Source: an uncultured Paenibacillaceae bacterium (lineage in GTDB: Bacteria > Bacillota > Bacilli > Paenibacillales > K13). From it: a stretch of DNA of 64,000 nucleotides. The notes beneath the pieces were generated by a model. The model had not been told where the DNA came from. It did not search any database and saw only the letters and a program-made list of their open reading frames with translations. Position numbers and translations under genes: made by a program. Position 1 is the stretch's first letter. Each line of letters opens with the position of its first letter. The stretch spans positions 1 to 64,000 of the forward strand of contig CAJXLT010000002.1 in NCBI GenBank assembly GCA_913056365.1, in the 5' to 3' direction. Shown here in pieces: positions 45,031 through 56,700 of the stretch.

Positions 45031-45127
45031 AAAAAAGCAACCAGTATCCACCATTACCCCTAGCCCAAGTTCGCGCGAGACAAGCGCGAACGTGCGGCGC
45101 AGGAGCTAGAGCGGCGACACGGGTTGC
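45031..45127 (-). terminator. Structured rpsO-pnp intergenic region with terminator
   Basis: Outer arms GCAACCC/GGGTTGC (45121-45127 and about 45037-45042) are followed by T6 on the minus strand, and an inner perfect 8-bp hairpin (GTTCGCGC, 45069-45076; GCGCGAAC, 45084-45091) is nested within. It would end rpsO transcripts or act as a processing/attenuation site before pnp. Confidence 0.65.
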
Positions 45128-45151
45128 TTCTTATAGCTTAGGTATCTTGTC

Positions 45152-45421
45152 TTAACGGCGCAGTCCTAGACGCTCGATCAGAGCACCGTAGCGCTTCACA
45201 TCCTTGTTCTTCAGGTATGCCAACAGCTTGCGGCGCTGACCTACCATCTTCAACAGACCGCGGCGGGAGTGATGATCCTTCTTATGCTCACGCAAATGCT
45301 CAGTCAAGTTTTGGATGTTTTCCGTAAGGATAGCGACTTGTACTTCCGGAGATCCAGTATCTGAATCATGAACCTTGTACTCCGAAATCAATTGTTGCTT
45401 ACGATCTTGTGTTAATGCCAT
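45152..45421 (-). CDS. rpsO: 30S ribosomal protein S15
   Basis: An 89-residue ribosomal protein that binds 16S rRNA in the platform. The signature [10 protein letters not shown] and [19 protein letters not shown] are intact. ATG 45421 has AAGGAGG eight bases upstream. It precedes pnp, as in most bacteria. Confidence 0.97.
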   Translation of the reverse strand: MALTQDRKQQLISEYKVHDSDTGSPEVQVAILTENIQNLTEHLREHKKDHHSRRGLLKMVGQRRKLLAYLKNKDVKRYGALIERLGLRR

Positions 45422-45511
45422 CCTTCTCACCTCCTTCTCTTCATGTATCCCCTTCAGCCCAGAGCGCGTCGGTGATTACGCGTCCCCATGCCGAGGTTCA
45501 CAACGCAACCT

Positions 45512-45541
45512 AGTATAGCACAAAAAATTAGAAAAAGTAAA
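45512..45541 (-). promoter_or_regulatory. Sigma-A promoter of rpsO
   Basis: TTTACT and extended -10 TGCTATACT on the minus strand with an 18-base spacer, about 90 bases before the rpsO start. Confidence 0.5.
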
Positions 45542-45557
45542 GGAATTCCTTCTCTGC

Positions 45558-46502
45558 TTACTCGTTACGCTTGTCAGACAGCACCTTGCGAGCATGCTCG
45601 ATATCTTGTTGTATTTGAGCGACCAACTCCTCGACGGAACCGAACCTTACTTCGCCGCGCAAGTAATGAACGAATTCTACACGGAGCTCTTCGCCGTACA
45701 GATTCCCCTTGAAATCTAGCACGTGCACTTCAAGCACTTCTGGACCTGCGCCGCCGAAGGTAGGCTTCACACCGATATTCATCACACCTGCATGGATATG
45801 TCCATGCACATGCGCGCGCACCGCATAGACGCCACTCTTAGGTATGACATAGGGCATCGCTACTTCGACATTGGCTGTCGGCACACCGATTGTCGAGCCT
45901 CTTCCTTCTCCATGCACAACAGTACCGCATATCGAATAATACCTGCCAAGGAACCGCTCTGCACGTTCCAGATGTCCCATATGCAAGCTCTCACGGATAA
46001 GCGTACTGCTTACCTTGTCACCTTCTAGGTTGAACGGTTTGATCACATCGACCTGCATGCGATCCCGTCCCAGCTCCCGCAGTGTATCGACCGTACCCTT
46101 GCCCTTATGGCCGAATGTGAAATCGAAGCCAACGACCACTGTATGGATGCGGAGCGGCATGAGCATCTCCTCCACGAATCGTTCTGGGGACACCGATGCG
46201 AATGCGCGATCGAAATGAACGATATAAGTGCGGTCCACACCTAGCGCGGCGAATCGCTCCAACCGCTCCGGCAGTGGAGCCAGATAGCGGGAATAGCCTG
46301 CCAGACCAAGCACTTCGCGCGGATGCGGATCGAAGGTCATGATCGCTGATGCGATCGATTCGCGTCGGGCAATGGACAAGGCGTGGTGAATGACATCTTG
46401 ATGTCCCAAGTGAACACCGTCAAAATCGCCAATCGCCACCGCTTGTGCCTCCGGGATGTCTATCGATGTGCCCGCAGGGAAGGATAAATGTATTGTCTGC
46501 AT
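45558..46502 (-). CDS. ribF: Bifunctional riboflavin kinase/FAD synthetase
   Basis: A 314-residue enzyme making FMN and FAD from riboflavin. The N-terminal adenylyltransferase domain shows GDFDGVHLGHQDVI and the C-terminal flavokinase domain HGEGRGSTIGVPTANV. An upstream in-frame ATG at 46532 overlaps truB; ATG 46502 is used on ribosome-site spacing (GGGAG, ten bases). Confidence 0.94.
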   Translation of the reverse strand: MQTIHLSFPAGTSIDIPEAQAVAIGDFDGVHLGHQDVIHHALSIARRESIASAIMTFDPHPREVLGLAGYSRYLAPLPERLERFAALGVDRTYIVHFDRAFASVSPERFVEEMLMPLRIHTVVVGFDFTFGHKGKGTVDTLRELGRDRMQVDVIKPFNLEGDKVSSTLIRESLHMGHLERAERFLGRYYSICGTVVHGEGRGSTIGVPTANVEVAMPYVIPKSGVYAVRAHVHGHIHAGVMNIGVKPTFGGAGPEVLEVHVLDFKGNLYGEELRVEFVHYLRGEVRFGSVEELVAQIQQDIEHARKVLSDKRNE

Positions 46503-46524
46503 AGCTCCTATTCTCCCATCCTTC

Positions 46525-47478
46525 CTATCCATTGAACTCGTCCGTTAACGCCATAATCTTCTTCGGCTTGAGCAGTTGCAAAGTATCATTCCACACGAAG
46601 ATCCCCAGAAAGCGACCGTCGTTATTATAGGTACGGAATAACGTCTCGTCTTCCGCAGTCTTCGGTGGAGATAGCAGCCGAAGCTTCTGTCCGTGCAAGG
46701 CCCGTGCAGCCAGATCATCGGACAGAGTAAGCGTCGGTATATGGGTAAGCGGATAATCATCAGGCAGTATCGCTTCTTGCTCACGTTCCTCCTGTACGAG
46801 CGACTCCAGCTGTTCCAGTGTGACACAGCGATCCTTGCGGATATGTCCGGTTGACGTTCGAACGAGCCGGCTCATAACAGACGGATAGCCAACAGAAGCT
46901 CCTATATCCTTACACAGCGTACGAATATAAGTACCCTTCGAGCATACGACGCGCAACGATAATTCCGGATATCCATCCTCTCGGATATGCCAGTTCGTCA
47001 GCTCCAGATTGTAGATGAACACCTTGCGCGCTTGCCGCTCCAGCTCTATCCCTTGTCTCGCCCATTCGTACAACCGCTTGCCATCTACTTTCAACGCTGA
47101 ATACATCGGCGGTACTTGCTCGATGCTTCCCTGGAAGCGAGCGAGGGCTGCTGCAGCTTCATCCCGACTCAGCTTCACCTCATCGACTTGCTCGACGATC
47201 GTTCCTTCCAGATCCTCTGTGTCTGTAGCGAATCCGAATACCATAGTCGCTTCGTACTCTTTGGGCGCAGCTTGAATATATTCGACCAATCGAGTCGTCC
47301 GCCCCAAACAAAGAGGAAGCACGCCCGTCACTTGCGGATCGAGCGTGCCTGTATGACCGATCCGCTTCATCCGAAGCAGCCGGCGTGCTTTGGCGACGAC
47401 ATCATGGGACGTGAGGCCGACAGGCTTCCAGATCGGAAGCACCCCTGCTCTGTCAATGCGCTTATGCCCTTGGCTCAT
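46525..47478 (-). CDS. truB: tRNA pseudouridine(55) synthase
   Basis: A 317-residue enzyme forming pseudouridine 55 in the T-loop. KPVGLTSHDVV and the catalytic Asp in GHTGTLDPQVTGVL are present. Its ATG overlaps the nrnA stop by four bases. It belongs to the nusA-infB operon, as in B. subtilis. Confidence 0.95.
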   Translation of the reverse strand: MSQGHKRIDRAGVLPIWKPVGLTSHDVVAKARRLLRMKRIGHTGTLDPQVTGVLPLCLGRTTRLVEYIQAAPKEYEATMVFGFATDTEDLEGTIVEQVDEVKLSRDEAAAALARFQGSIEQVPPMYSALKVDGKRLYEWARQGIELERQARKVFIYNLELTNWHIREDGYPELSLRVVCSKGTYIRTLCKDIGASVGYPSVMSRLVRTSTGHIRKDRCVTLEQLESLVQEEREQEAILPDDYPLTHIPTLTLSDDLAARALHGQKLRLLSPPKTAEDETLFRTYNNDGRFLGIFVWNDTLQLLKPKKIMALTDEFNG

Positions 47479-48464
47479 ACGAGCGCCTCCTCAGCAGCAG
47501 TGAGCACGCGCGAGGTTATGTCAGCCAGGCTTCCTTCCAACGTAGCCCCTGAAGCCCGAATATGTCCGCCGCCGCCGAACAGCTGGGCCACCTTGGCTAC
47601 ATCAGCACGGCCGCCCGAGCGGAAGCTGACCTTATAACGATCGTCCGCAATTTGCTTGAATAAGATTCCGACTTCTACCCCTTCGATATTACGCGGATAA
47701 TTGACGAGTCCGTCCATATCTTCCGGTGACGCGCCTGTATCTGCTAAATCTTGTATGTTGACCACAAGCCAAGCAATCTTGCCGCTGCGGCAGAAGCTTA
47801 ATGTACCTAGTGCCTTACGCAGTAGATTGAGCTGTGACGGCGTAATCTTCTCCAATAGATGCGCAGCGAGCTCATCCGCACTGCAGCCGAGCTCTAACAG
47901 CTGTGCGGCTTGTCGCAGCACCTTCGCTGAAGTGTTCGAATAGCGGAAGCCGCCTGTATCGGTCAACAAACCGGTATAGAGACATTCAGCCACGGACAGC
48001 TCCCACTGCAACGCTAGCGACTCCAGTAAATCAAACAAAATTTCCGCAGTCGCAGCTGCGTCAGGAGCAATGAGCGCCTGAGAGCCGAACCGGTCATTCG
48101 TTGGATGATGATCGATATTGAGCAGAGCACAGTTGTCACTTAATAAGTGCGCAACGTCGCCAAGTCGGGAATAGTCCGCGCAATCTACGGCGATCACAGC
48201 GGTAAATGGTTGATGCGACGCCAATTCCTCGAGCAGACATATCTCCTTCGAACCGTGCAAGTAAGTAAACTTACTCGGTACAGGGTCTGCGTTCGCTAGC
48301 ACATAGCTCTTACCAAGCTGCTTCAGCATCCAGCCAATGGCGCAGGTAGAGCTGATCGCATCGCCATCCGGACTGACATGAGAGACGACCAGGTAATGGT
48401 CGTAGTCCAACATGAACTGCTTGGCTGCCGCAAGCTCTGCGCTGTACACCGCCGACCTGCTCAT
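47475..48464 (-). CDS. nrnA: DHH family oligoribonuclease/pAp phosphatase
   Basis: A 329-residue DHH-DHHA1 phosphoesterase of the NrnA type, which degrades RNA oligonucleotides of 2-5 residues and dephosphorylates 3'-phosphoadenosine 5'-phosphate. The motifs [19 protein letters not shown] and [11 protein letters not shown] bind Mn, and the C-terminal [11 protein letters not shown] binds substrate. It overlaps truB and rbfA by four bases each. B. subtilis has ylxP/rbfA/truB here and nrnA elsewhere; the insertion is common in related genera. Confidence 0.93.
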   Translation of the reverse strand: MSRSAVYSAELAAAKQFMLDYDHYLVVSHVSPDGDAISSTCAIGWMLKQLGKSYVLANADPVPSKFTYLHGSKEICLLEELASHQPFTAVIAVDCADYSRLGDVAHLLSDNCALLNIDHHPTNDRFGSQALIAPDAAATAEILFDLLESLALQWELSVAECLYTGLLTDTGGFRYSNTSAKVLRQAAQLLELGCSADELAAHLLEKITPSQLNLLRKALGTLSFCRSGKIAWLVVNIQDLADTGASPEDMDGLVNYPRNIEGVEVGILFKQIADDRYKVSFRSGGRADVAKVAQLFGGGGHIRASGATLEGSLADITSRVLTAAEEALV

Positions 48465-48817
48465 TGAGACGAATCTCCCTTATTCAGATTCTGAAGCAGC
48501 TTCTCAATACGGCTGCCGTAGTCAATCGATGTGTCGAACTTAAACAGCAGCTCAGGCGTATGCCGCATTCGGATGCGCTTGCCCAGCTCTGAACGGATGA
48601 AGCCGCCCGCTTTGTCCAGCGCTTTCAGCGTATTCTCCTTCTCCTCATCACTGCCCAGAACGCTCAAGTACACCTTCGCCTGAGACAGATCATTGGTAAC
48701 GTCTACACCGGTTACAGTAATAAAACCAACGCGAGGATCTTTGATCTCACTCTGAATAATGTGACTCAGCTCTTTCTTAATCTGCTCGCCTACACGGCCG
48801 ACGCGAATTTTGGCCAT
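48461..48817 (-). CDS. rbfA: Ribosome-binding factor A
   Basis: A 118-residue KH-like 30S maturation factor needed for 16S rRNA 5' processing and cold growth. The characteristic [19 protein letters not shown] start and KVYLSVLG are present. AGAGAGGTG precedes the ATG. It is seven bases from infB. Confidence 0.95.
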   Translation of the reverse strand: MAKIRVGRVGEQIKKELSHIIQSEIKDPRVGFITVTGVDVTNDLSQAKVYLSVLGSDEEKENTLKALDKAGGFIRSELGKRIRMRHTPELLFKFDTSIDYGSRIEKLLQNLNKGDSSQ

Positions 48818-48824
48818 AAGCCTA

Positions 48825-51305
48825 TCACCTCTCTATTGCTTCCATCACGAAAGCCTCAATAATGTCTCCTTCTTTAAGGTCGTTATAATTGTCGAAAGAT
48901 ATACCGCACTCATACCCTTGTGCTACTTCCTTCGCATCGTCCTTAAAGCGCTTGAGGCTATCCAACTGCCCTTCGTATACGACGATTCCATTGCGCACAA
49001 GACGCACCTCGGCATTGCGAGACATCTTGCCGTCTAGTACCATACAGCCGGCAATCGTACCAATGCGAGATACCTTGAATATGTTGCGGACTTCCGCATG
49101 ACCGATCACATTCTCGCGGTATTCCGGATCCAGCATCCCCTTCATCGCCGATTCGATCTCTTCGATGACGTTGTAAATAATCCGGTGCAGACGAATGTCT
49201 ACTTTCTCCTGATCGGCTGCCGCTTTCGCCAACGGCTCAGGACGTACATTGAAGCCGATTACGATCGCATTGGATGCCGAAGCCAGAATAATATCCGATT
49301 CTGTCACAGCACCCGCACCTGTATGAATAATCTTCACACGCACGCCTTCGATGTCGATTTTCTCCAATGAGCCGCGAAGCGCCTCGACAGACCCTTGCAC
49401 ATCGCCTTTGATAATGACAGGCAATTCCTTAACATCGCCTTCTTGAATATGTTTGTACAGATCGTCCAGCGTTACCTTCTTGTTCACGCCAAGCGCAGAT
49501 TCACGCAAGGTGTTTGCACGCTTCTCCGCAATCTCACGCGCTTTGCGCTCATCGTCGAACGCTATGAAGCGGTCGCCAGCTTGCGGTACGTCGTTCAAGC
49601 CGGTCAGCTCTACCGGTGTGGACGGACCTGCATCCTTCAGTCTGCGGCCCTTGTCGTTCACCATCGCGCGCACACGACCGAAGCTAGCGCCTGCAACGAA
49701 TGCATCGCCAACCTTAAGCGTTCCGGTCTGCACGAGAATACGAGCGACAGGTCCGCGTCTCTTGTCCAGCTCAGCCTCGATTACCGTGCCTTGAGCCAAT
49801 CTATCCGGATTCGCCTTGTATTCCTGAACTTCTGCAACGAGCAGGATCATCTCTAACAGCTCGTCAAGCCCTTCACGCTGCTTAGCAGATACATTGACGA
49901 AGATCGTATCGCCGCCCCACTCTTCCGGCACGAGTTCATATTCCGTCAAGCTTTGCTTGATCTTGTCCGGATTCGCCTCAGGCTTGTCGACCTTGTTCAC
50001 CGCAACAATTATCGGGACATTCGCCGCTTTTGCATGATTGATCGCCTCAACTGTCTGCGGCATCACACCGTCATCTGCTGCAACGACCAAGATCGTAATA
50101 TCCGTAACCTTCGCACCGCGTGCTCGCATCGTCGTGAACGCTTCGTGACCCGGTGTATCCAAGAATGAAATTTTCTTATTCTTGATCTCTACTTGATAGG
50201 CGCCGATATGCTGTGTAATACCGCCCGCTTCGCCTTCAGTAACGCGGGTCTGGCGAATTGCATCGAGCAGGGTCGTCTTGCCGTGATCGACATGACCCAT
50301 AATTGTGACGACCGGCGGACGCTCTTGCAGGTTCTCCGGATCTTCTGGCACCTCTTCGAGTTCGAACGGATCTTCCTCTACTGGAAGCTTCAGTTCTACT
50401 TCAACCTTGAACTCGTCGGCGACTAGTTGAATCGCTTCAAGATCCAGCTCTTGATTAATGGTAGCCATGACGCCCAGGAAGAGCAGCTTCTTAATAACTT
50501 CAGAAGCATCCTTATGAAGCAGCTTAGCAAGCTCGCCTACAGTCATGCTGCCGCGAACGATCATTTTCTTTGGCGTGTTGTCGACTTTTTCCTTCCGCGG
50601 CTGCTGGTTCTGACGTCCGCGATTGTTCCTTCCGCCGCGACCGCCTCGGTATCCGCCCGCCTTGTTATCGTCGAAACGGCGCTGATTCGATTTCGTCTTC
50701 TTCGTCTTGCCCTTGCTGGATGCATGGTCATCAGCCTCGCGTGTATATCGGCGATTGCTGTCAGCGGATTGCTGACTCTGATTGGCAGGACCGGTGTTGC
50801 GCTGCTGCGCAGACGGCTGCTGCTGGCCTTGCGGCTTATTGTCCGTCCTACGCTGCGGACGATCTCCGCTGCCTGTCGGGCGCTGTCCGGACTTCTCAGG
50901 ACGTCCCTGACGGTTGCCGCTATCACTGCGGCTTGGGTTGCTGCGGTTGCCTTGCTGTCCGCGACCGTCCTGTTGCTTCTTCGCAGCAGGTTGATTGCCG
51001 CCGCCTTGCTGTTGTCCGCTCTGTTGTCCATCCTGGTTGCGCGCTGGTCTCTCTGCCCGACGTTCCTGCTGCGAAGCAGCGGGAGCCGATTCCTTATCAC
51101 TGTCACGCTTTGCAGCCGCATTGGCCTTAATGTCACGGAAGAAGCCTTCCACCGCTTTCACCATCTCATTCTCCATCACACTCATATGGTTATTGACGGG
51201 AATGTTCAGTCGTTTAAGAATCGTAATAACCTCTTTGCTGCTCATATTAAGTGATTTCGCGTATTCATAGACACGCAGCTTATCTTTGTTTTCCTGTTTG
51301 CTCAA
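48825..51305 (-). CDS. infB: Translation initiation factor IF-2
   Basis: An 826-residue GTPase placing fMet-tRNA on the 30S subunit. There are two IF2_N domains (about residues 9-45 and 245-305) separated by a long Gln/Gly/Arg-rich low-complexity stretch (about 70-240), then the G domain ([24 protein letters not shown]) and domains II-IV. TTG start with GGAGG nine bases upstream. The start overlaps the ylxQ end by 26 bases. No ylxP lies between infB and rbfA. Confidence 0.96.
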   Translation of the reverse strand: MSKQENKDKLRVYEYAKSLNMSSKEVITILKRLNIPVNNHMSVMENEMVKAVEGFFRDIKANAAAKRDSDKESAPAASQQERRAERPARNQDGQQSGQQQGGGNQPAAKKQQDGRGQQGNRSNPSRSDSGNRQGRPEKSGQRPTGSGDRPQRRTDNKPQGQQQPSAQQRNTGPANQSQQSADSNRRYTREADDHASSKGKTKKTKSNQRRFDDNKAGGYRGGRGGRNNRGRQNQQPRKEKVDNTPKKMIVRGSMTVGELAKLLHKDASEVIKKLLFLGVMATINQELDLEAIQLVADEFKVEVELKLPVEEDPFELEEVPEDPENLQERPPVVTIMGHVDHGKTTLLDAIRQTRVTEGEAGGITQHIGAYQVEIKNKKISFLDTPGHEAFTTMRARGAKVTDITILVVAADDGVMPQTVEAINHAKAANVPIIVAVNKVDKPEANPDKIKQSLTEYELVPEEWGGDTIFVNVSAKQREGLDELLEMILLVAEVQEYKANPDRLAQGTVIEAELDKRRGPVARILVQTGTLKVGDAFVAGASFGRVRAMVNDKGRRLKDAGPSTPVELTGLNDVPQAGDRFIAFDDERKAREIAEKRANTLRESALGVNKKVTLDDLYKHIQEGDVKELPVIIKGDVQGSVEALRGSLEKIDIEGVRVKIIHTGAGAVTESDIILASASNAIVIGFNVRPEPLAKAAADQEKVDIRLHRIIYNVIEEIESAMKGMLDPEYRENVIGHAEVRNIFKVSRIGTIAGCMVLDGKMSRNAEVRLVRNGIVVYEGQLDSLKRFKDDAKEVAQGYECGISFDNYNDLKEGDIIEAFVMEAIER

Positions 51306-51621
51306 TACCAGTCACCTCCGCTGAGTTTTCCAATTGCCGCTTGACCAGACTTGCCAGCCCGTCATCAGTTACGGCTAGCAGCACCCGTTCGCCCTTACCA
51401 GTTCCGGCTCCAAGCTGCGCTCGGCTGAATTCGCGAACGATCGGCACCTTATAGTACCGGCATTTGTCCTCCGCCTTCTTCGCCGTATTCACGCTTGCAT
51501 CGGACGCCAGCAGCACCAGCTTGGCTTTCCCAGAGCGAACCGCCTTCAACACGCCTTCTTCTCCTAGCGCTAAGGCACCCGCACGCATAGCCAAACCGAC
51601 AGCTTGCAGCGCTTTATTCAT
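51280..51621 (-). CDS. ylxQ: L7Ae-family K-turn RNA-binding protein YlxQ
   Basis: A protein of about 113 residues of the L7Ae/L30e family ([20 protein letters not shown], then [15 protein letters not shown]), an RNA-binding protein encoded between nusA/ylxR and infB. The start at ATG 51621 has CAGGTG six bases upstream; ATG 51627 is an alternative. It overlaps both neighbours. Confidence 0.93.
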   Translation of the reverse strand: MNKALQAVGLAMRAGALALGEEGVLKAVRSGKAKLVLLASDASVNTAKKAEDKCRYYKVPIVREFSRAQLGAGTGKGERVLLAVTDDGLASLVKRQLENSAEVTGIEQTGKQR

Positions 51622-51928
51622 CTTCATCACCTGAAGCTGCCTTCTGTGCAATGAATTGGTCTTCCATCTGTATGAAGTCTTGTTCTAATCTGTCGTATAT
51701 CTCCGGCTGAACCGTTGCCTTCAACGCACGTTCGAAGGCACGGCTTTTCTTCGCCAGCCTGAAGCATGCAGCCTTGCCGCACAAGTATGCGCCCCTGCCA
51801 GGCTTCTTCCCGGCCAGATCAATCGCGATATCGCCTTCGGGGGAGCGAACCACCCGTATGAGCTCGCGCTTGGATTGCATTTCGTGACAAGCTACACACT
51901 TGCGCAAGGGCACCCGCCGTTTCCGCAT
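51614..51928 (-). CDS. rnpM: YlxR/RnpM RNA-binding modulator of RNase P
   Basis: A 104-residue protein with the DUF448 signature (PLRKCVACHEMQSKRELIRV, then GRGAYLCGKAACF). B. subtilis YlxR, renamed RnpM, binds and modulates RNase P RNA. ATG 51928 has AAGGAGG seven bases upstream. It sits between nusA and ylxQ in the canonical order. Confidence 0.94.
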   Translation of the reverse strand: MRKRRVPLRKCVACHEMQSKRELIRVVRSPEGDIAIDLAGKKPGRGAYLCGKAACFRLAKKSRAFERALKATVQPEIYDRLEQDFIQMEDQFIAQKAASGDEDE

Positions 51929-51961
51929 CGGAGTTCCTCCTTCCCTGACAAGCAATCCGAA

Positions 51962-53059
51962 TTAGTCGAACGAGACGAAATCCTGCGGCAGCTCGACTGT
52001 ATCCGTCCGCGGACGTCCGAGTTCTTCCTCCGCTTGGGATTCACTCTTAATGTCTATCTTCCAGCCCGTCAGCTTGGCAGCCAATCGCGCGTTCTGTCCC
52101 TTAATGCCAATCGCTAAGGAAAGCTGATAGTCCGGTACGATGACACGTGCTACCTTCTCTTCCTCGAATACATTCACTTCCAGCACCTTCGACGGGCTGA
52201 GCGCATTCGCGACATACTCTTCGACATCCTCAGACCAGCGAACGATATCAATCTTCTCGCCGCGCAGCTCATTGACAATCGTCTGCACCCGAGCGCCCTT
52301 CTGACCGACACAGGAACCGACCGGATCGACTTCAGCATTGCGGGAATATACCGCGATCTTCGAGCGGTGTCCGGCTTCGCGTGCGACAGAGCGAATTTCT
52401 ACGACCCCGTCATAAATTTCAGGAACTTCAAGCTCGAACAGTCGCTTCAGCAGTCCCGGATGTGTGCGGGACAACATAATTTGCGGTCCCTTCGTTGTGT
52501 TCTCAACCTTCGTAATATAGGCCTTCACACGATCATTGTGGGTCGGCTTATCGGTAGGCATTAGCTCATTCTGCGGGAGCACTGCTTCCACCTTACCGAG
52601 GTCCACATACACATTGCGCGGATCGATGCGCTGCACGATACCGGTCACGATATCTTCTTCCTTGTCGATGAACGCATGGTATATTAAGCCGCGCTCTGCC
52701 TCGCGAATGCGTTGTGTCACAACCTGCTTCGCTGTTTGCGCGGCAATTCTGCCGAAATCTCGCGGTGTTACTTCCAGCTCTACAATATCATCTAACTGAT
52801 AATTCCCATTCAGGTCGCGCGCAGCCTCGAGCGAAATTTCCATTCGCGGATCAAGCGCCTCTTCTACCACTGTCTTGCGTGCGAACACCTTGATGACACC
52901 GGTATGACGGTTGATATCGACACGCACATTCTGAGCGGTGTTGAAGTTGCGCTTGTAGCTGGAGATCAAAGCCGCTTCGATCGCTTCCAGCAGCACATCC
53001 TTGCTAATCCCTTTCTCTCTTTCAATCTCATGCAAGGCTTCAATAAAATCGGTATTCAT
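51962..53059 (-). CDS. nusA: Transcription termination/antitermination factor NusA
   Basis: A 365-residue RNA polymerase-associated factor with an N-terminal domain, S1 domain ([20 protein letters not shown]) and two KH domains ([29 protein letters not shown]). It has no C-terminal acidic repeats, as usual in Bacillota. ATG start with a modest ribosome site (GAGG). First major gene of the nusA-infB unit after rimP. Confidence 0.96.
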   Translation of the reverse strand: MNTDFIEALHEIEREKGISKDVLLEAIEAALISSYKRNFNTAQNVRVDINRHTGVIKVFARKTVVEEALDPRMEISLEAARDLNGNYQLDDIVELEVTPRDFGRIAAQTAKQVVTQRIREAERGLIYHAFIDKEEDIVTGIVQRIDPRNVYVDLGKVEAVLPQNELMPTDKPTHNDRVKAYITKVENTTKGPQIMLSRTHPGLLKRLFELEVPEIYDGVVEIRSVAREAGHRSKIAVYSRNAEVDPVGSCVGQKGARVQTIVNELRGEKIDIVRWSEDVEEYVANALSPSKVLEVNVFEEEKVARVIVPDYQLSLAIGIKGQNARLAAKLTGWKIDIKSESQAEEELGRPRTDTVELPQDFVSFD

Positions 53060-53101
53060 CTACCCTATATCCTCCTTTCAAATCCAAGCAATATTGCATG
53101 G

Positions 53102-53560
53102 TCAAAATGCGATCGCCAGACGTGCGCTGGCTGCCTTCTCTACAGGAATCGCATAACTCTTCTGGGCTGCACGCACCGAGATGGTCACCCCATCGTAAGC
53201 TTCAAGCGTTCCTTCAAATTCCTTCATGCCGTTCAAGGGCTCATATGTCGTAATCAACACATGCTTGCCGACAGCACGCTCGAAATCTTCGGGCTTCTTC
53301 AGCGGACGTTCAGCTCCCGGCGAAGAAACTTCAAGGAAATAAGCCTCTGCTATGGGATCGGTTTCGTCCAGCTTGCTGCTCAAATATTCGCTGATGCGGC
53401 CGCATTCATCAATGTCAATGCCGCCTTCTTTATCAACAAATACGCGCAAGAAACGGTTGCTTCCTTCCTTGACGTATTCTACATCCACTAGTTCGAAGCC
53501 GTTATCCCGCAAAAAAGGCGACAGCATTTCTTCCACCATACTTGGGATGCCTTTCTTCAC
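53102..53560 (-). CDS. rimP: Ribosome maturation factor RimP
   Basis: A 152-residue 30S maturation factor with an N-terminal alpha/beta domain (GFELVDVEYVKEGSNRFLRV) and a C-terminal Sm-like domain. It retains the core FLEVSSPGAERPL. GTG start with AAAGGAG ten bases upstream. It heads the operon rimP-nusA-rnpM-ylxQ-infB-rbfA. Confidence 0.95.
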   Translation of the reverse strand: MKKGIPSMVEEMLSPFLRDNGFELVDVEYVKEGSNRFLRVFVDKEGGIDIDECGRISEYLSSKLDETDPIAEAYFLEVSSPGAERPLKKPEDFERAVGKHVLITTYEPLNGMKEFEGTLEAYDGVTISVRAAQKSYAIPVEKAASARLAIAF

Positions 53561-53608
53561 TTGGGGATTGCTCCTTTCCTAAAAAAATATGTACACCGTT
53601 ACCAAGGC

Positions 53609-53641
53609 AAAAAGTTAAGAGTGGGTTTCCCCACTCTTAAC
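53609..53641 (-). terminator. Terminator after polC
   Basis: Perfect 12-bp stem GTTAAGAGTGGG/CCCACTCTTAAC followed by TTTTTG on the minus strand, separating polC from rimP. Confidence 0.9.
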
Positions 53642-53708
53642 GGATTGTGACTTATCGGAATGTACCAATAGATAGTATATCATGATTGCAAGCTTCTTAC
53701 AAGCACCC

Positions 53709-56700
53709 TCAGAACAGCGACAGCTGATTGGACTCCGGCAATCCTCGGAAGCAACCAAGACCGTTCAGGATTTCCACGACCGTCTTCGACGCTTTGGAAC
53801 GCTGCTGGAAATCCTCGATAGACAGAAACTCACCGCCATCACGAGAAGCGGCTATATTGCGTGCAGCATTCTCTCCCACACCCTGAATAGCTGAGAACGG
53901 CGGAACTAAGGCATCGCCATCAACTTGAAAGCGAGCCGCATCTGAACGATACAAGTCGATGCCCTTGAAGGTGAAGCCGCGCGCAGTCATCTCCAGCCCC
54001 ATCTCCAGAATGGAGATCATGCTCTTCTCCTTCGGACTTGCTTGGAAGCCCTTCGCTTCAATCTCCTGCAGCTGCTTCAAGATCGCGTCATAGCCTCTGC
54101 AGAACAAGTCAACATCGAAGTCCTCTGCTCGAACCGAGAAGTATGTCGCATAATACGCTATCGGATAATACAGCTTGAAATACGCTGTACGCACAGCAGA
54201 GATGACATAAGCGGAAGCGTGCGCCTTCGGGAACATGTACTCAATGCGCAAGCAAGAATCGATGTACCACTTCGGCACTTTATGCTCCCGCATAATCTCG
54301 ATCCACTCGTCCTTCAGGCCCTTGCCCTTCCGGACACTCTCCGTAATCTGGAAGGCTAGTCCGGATTCCAAGCCCGCCTTGTAGATGAGGTACAGCATAA
54401 TGTCATCCCGACAACCGATGACAGTCTTGATTGTACATGTTCCGTTCTTAATGAGCTCTTGCGCGTTGCCGAGCCAGACGCCGCTGCCGTGTGACAAGCC
54501 GGAGATTTGCAGCAAGTCCGCGAACGTGGACGGCTGCGTCTCCTCCAGCATCTGTCTGACAAACTTCGTCCCCATCTCCGGGACACCGTAAGTGGCCACC
54601 GGTGTTCGAATTTGTTCCGGTGTCACGCCAAGCGCTTCGGTAGAGCTGAACAAGCTCATCACCTTCGAATCATTCATCGGAATCGTCGTCGGATCGACCC
54701 CGGTCAAGTCCTGCAGCATCCGCATCATCGTCGGATCATCGTGCCCAAGAATATCAAGCTTCAGCAGATTGGCATCGAAGGCATGATAATCGAAGTGCGT
54801 CGTCTTCCATTCGGAGTTCGTATCATCAGCCGGGTACTGCACCGGCGTAATGTCCTCGACCTCAATATAGTCCGGAACGACGACGATGCCGCCGGGATGC
54901 TGGCCAGTACTGCGCTTGACGCCTGTACAACCGCCAGCCAATCTGAGCACTTCAGCGGTGCGCCACGATTGGTTCTTGTCCTCTTCATACTTCTTCACAT
55001 AACCGAATGCGGTTTTCTCCGCTACTGTGCCGATCGTACCTGCACGGAACACACTCTTCTCCCCGAACAGCACCTTCGTGTAATTATGAGCTTGCGGTTG
55101 GTAATCGCCAGAGAAGTTCAAGTCTATATCCGGAACCTTATCTCCCTTGAAACCAAGGAACGTCTCGAACGGAATATCCTGCCCGTCTCCCTTCATGTCA
55201 ACGCCGCACTTCGGACAGTCCTTATTCGGCAGATCGAATCCGCTCGGCACACTGCCATCGGTGAACCACTCCGAATGCTGACAGGAGCGGCATAAGTAAT
55301 GCGGCGGCAGCGGATTAACCTCGGAGATGCCAAGCATCATCGCCACTACAGATGAGCCGACAGAACCACGCGAACCGACTAAGTATCCGTCCTCATTCGA
55401 TTTCTTAACCAGCCGCTGAGAAATAAGGTACAGGGCGGCGAAGCCTGCTTTCGTAATCGGCACAAGCTCGCGTTCGAGCCTGTCCGTCACTACCTCCGGA
55501 ATCGGATCGCCATACAGCTCGCTTGCCGTACGATAGCATGTCTCGCGCATCTCCTCATCCGCACCTTCAATAACAGGGAAGAACGGGGTGCTCGGGAACA
55601 TCTCGATCTCGTCGATCTGATCTGCGAACGTGTTCGTATTGCGCACGACAACTTCATACGCCTTGTCCTCGCCAAGGTGACGGAATTCATGCAGCATCTC
55701 TTGCGTTGTGCGGAAATGCACGTCCGGCTTCTGCATATCCTTCAGCGGACTGAATCCAGTAATGCCGTGAATCGTAATGTCGCGGGAGATCTTGTCTCGC
55801 GGGTGCAAGTAATGCACATTGCCGGTCGCCACGACAGGCTTGCCTAATCGTTCGCCAATGGCGCACACCTTGCGATTCGCTTCTTCCAGATGAGCGATGC
55901 TGCCGACAAGCCCCTTATCTACCAAATGCGCATTGTTACCAGTCGGTTGAATTTCCAGCACATCATAAAACCGTGCAATCTCCTCCGCATCCTCCTCGGC
56001 TTTGTTCAACACTGTCTCATATAATTCACCCTTCTCGCAGCCGGATGCAATGAGCAGACCGTCCCTAAGCTCAACCAGCTTGCTCTTCGGAATACAAGGT
56101 ACGCGGTGGAAATATTCAGTATGCGACAACGAAACAAGCTTGAACAAATTTTTCTTCCCCGTCGGATTTTGCGCATAGATCGTACAATGGAACGGACGGG
56201 TGTTGCGCCAGTTGCGGCCGACTCGATCGTTCAAGCGGGCCAAGTCTGTGAAGCCTTCTTCAGCCGCATCCTTCAGCAACTGCATCAGAATTAATCCGAG
56301 CGCAACCGAATCGTCCACCGCTCGGTGATGATTCTCCAGACTGACCTTGCACTTGCCAGCCAATGTATTCAAGCGATGATTCTTCATCGTCGGATACAGC
56401 ATGCGCGCAAGCTCGAGTGTATCCAGCACAGGATTATCAAGTATCGGCATATCTAGTGACTTTAAGTTTTGCTGGATAAATCCCATATCGAAATTGGCGT
56501 TATGTGCAACGAGCACAGCGTCGCCGCAGAACGCGACGAATTGCTCGATAACAGGTGCTAGCTCAGGCGCATCCCGCACCATATCATCTGTAATATTCGT
56601 TAACTGTGAAATATGGTAGGGAATGCTCTCGTGCGGATTCACGAACGACTCGAATCGATCGATCTCTTGACCGCCTTGCATCTTTACTCCGGCAATTTCT

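Noticed and set aside
50427-51254. Plus-strand 275-codon frame inside infB
   Set aside because: It is antisense to the low-complexity Gln/Gly/Arg-rich region of IF-2, which produces long open antisense frames of Leu/Ala-rich sequence.
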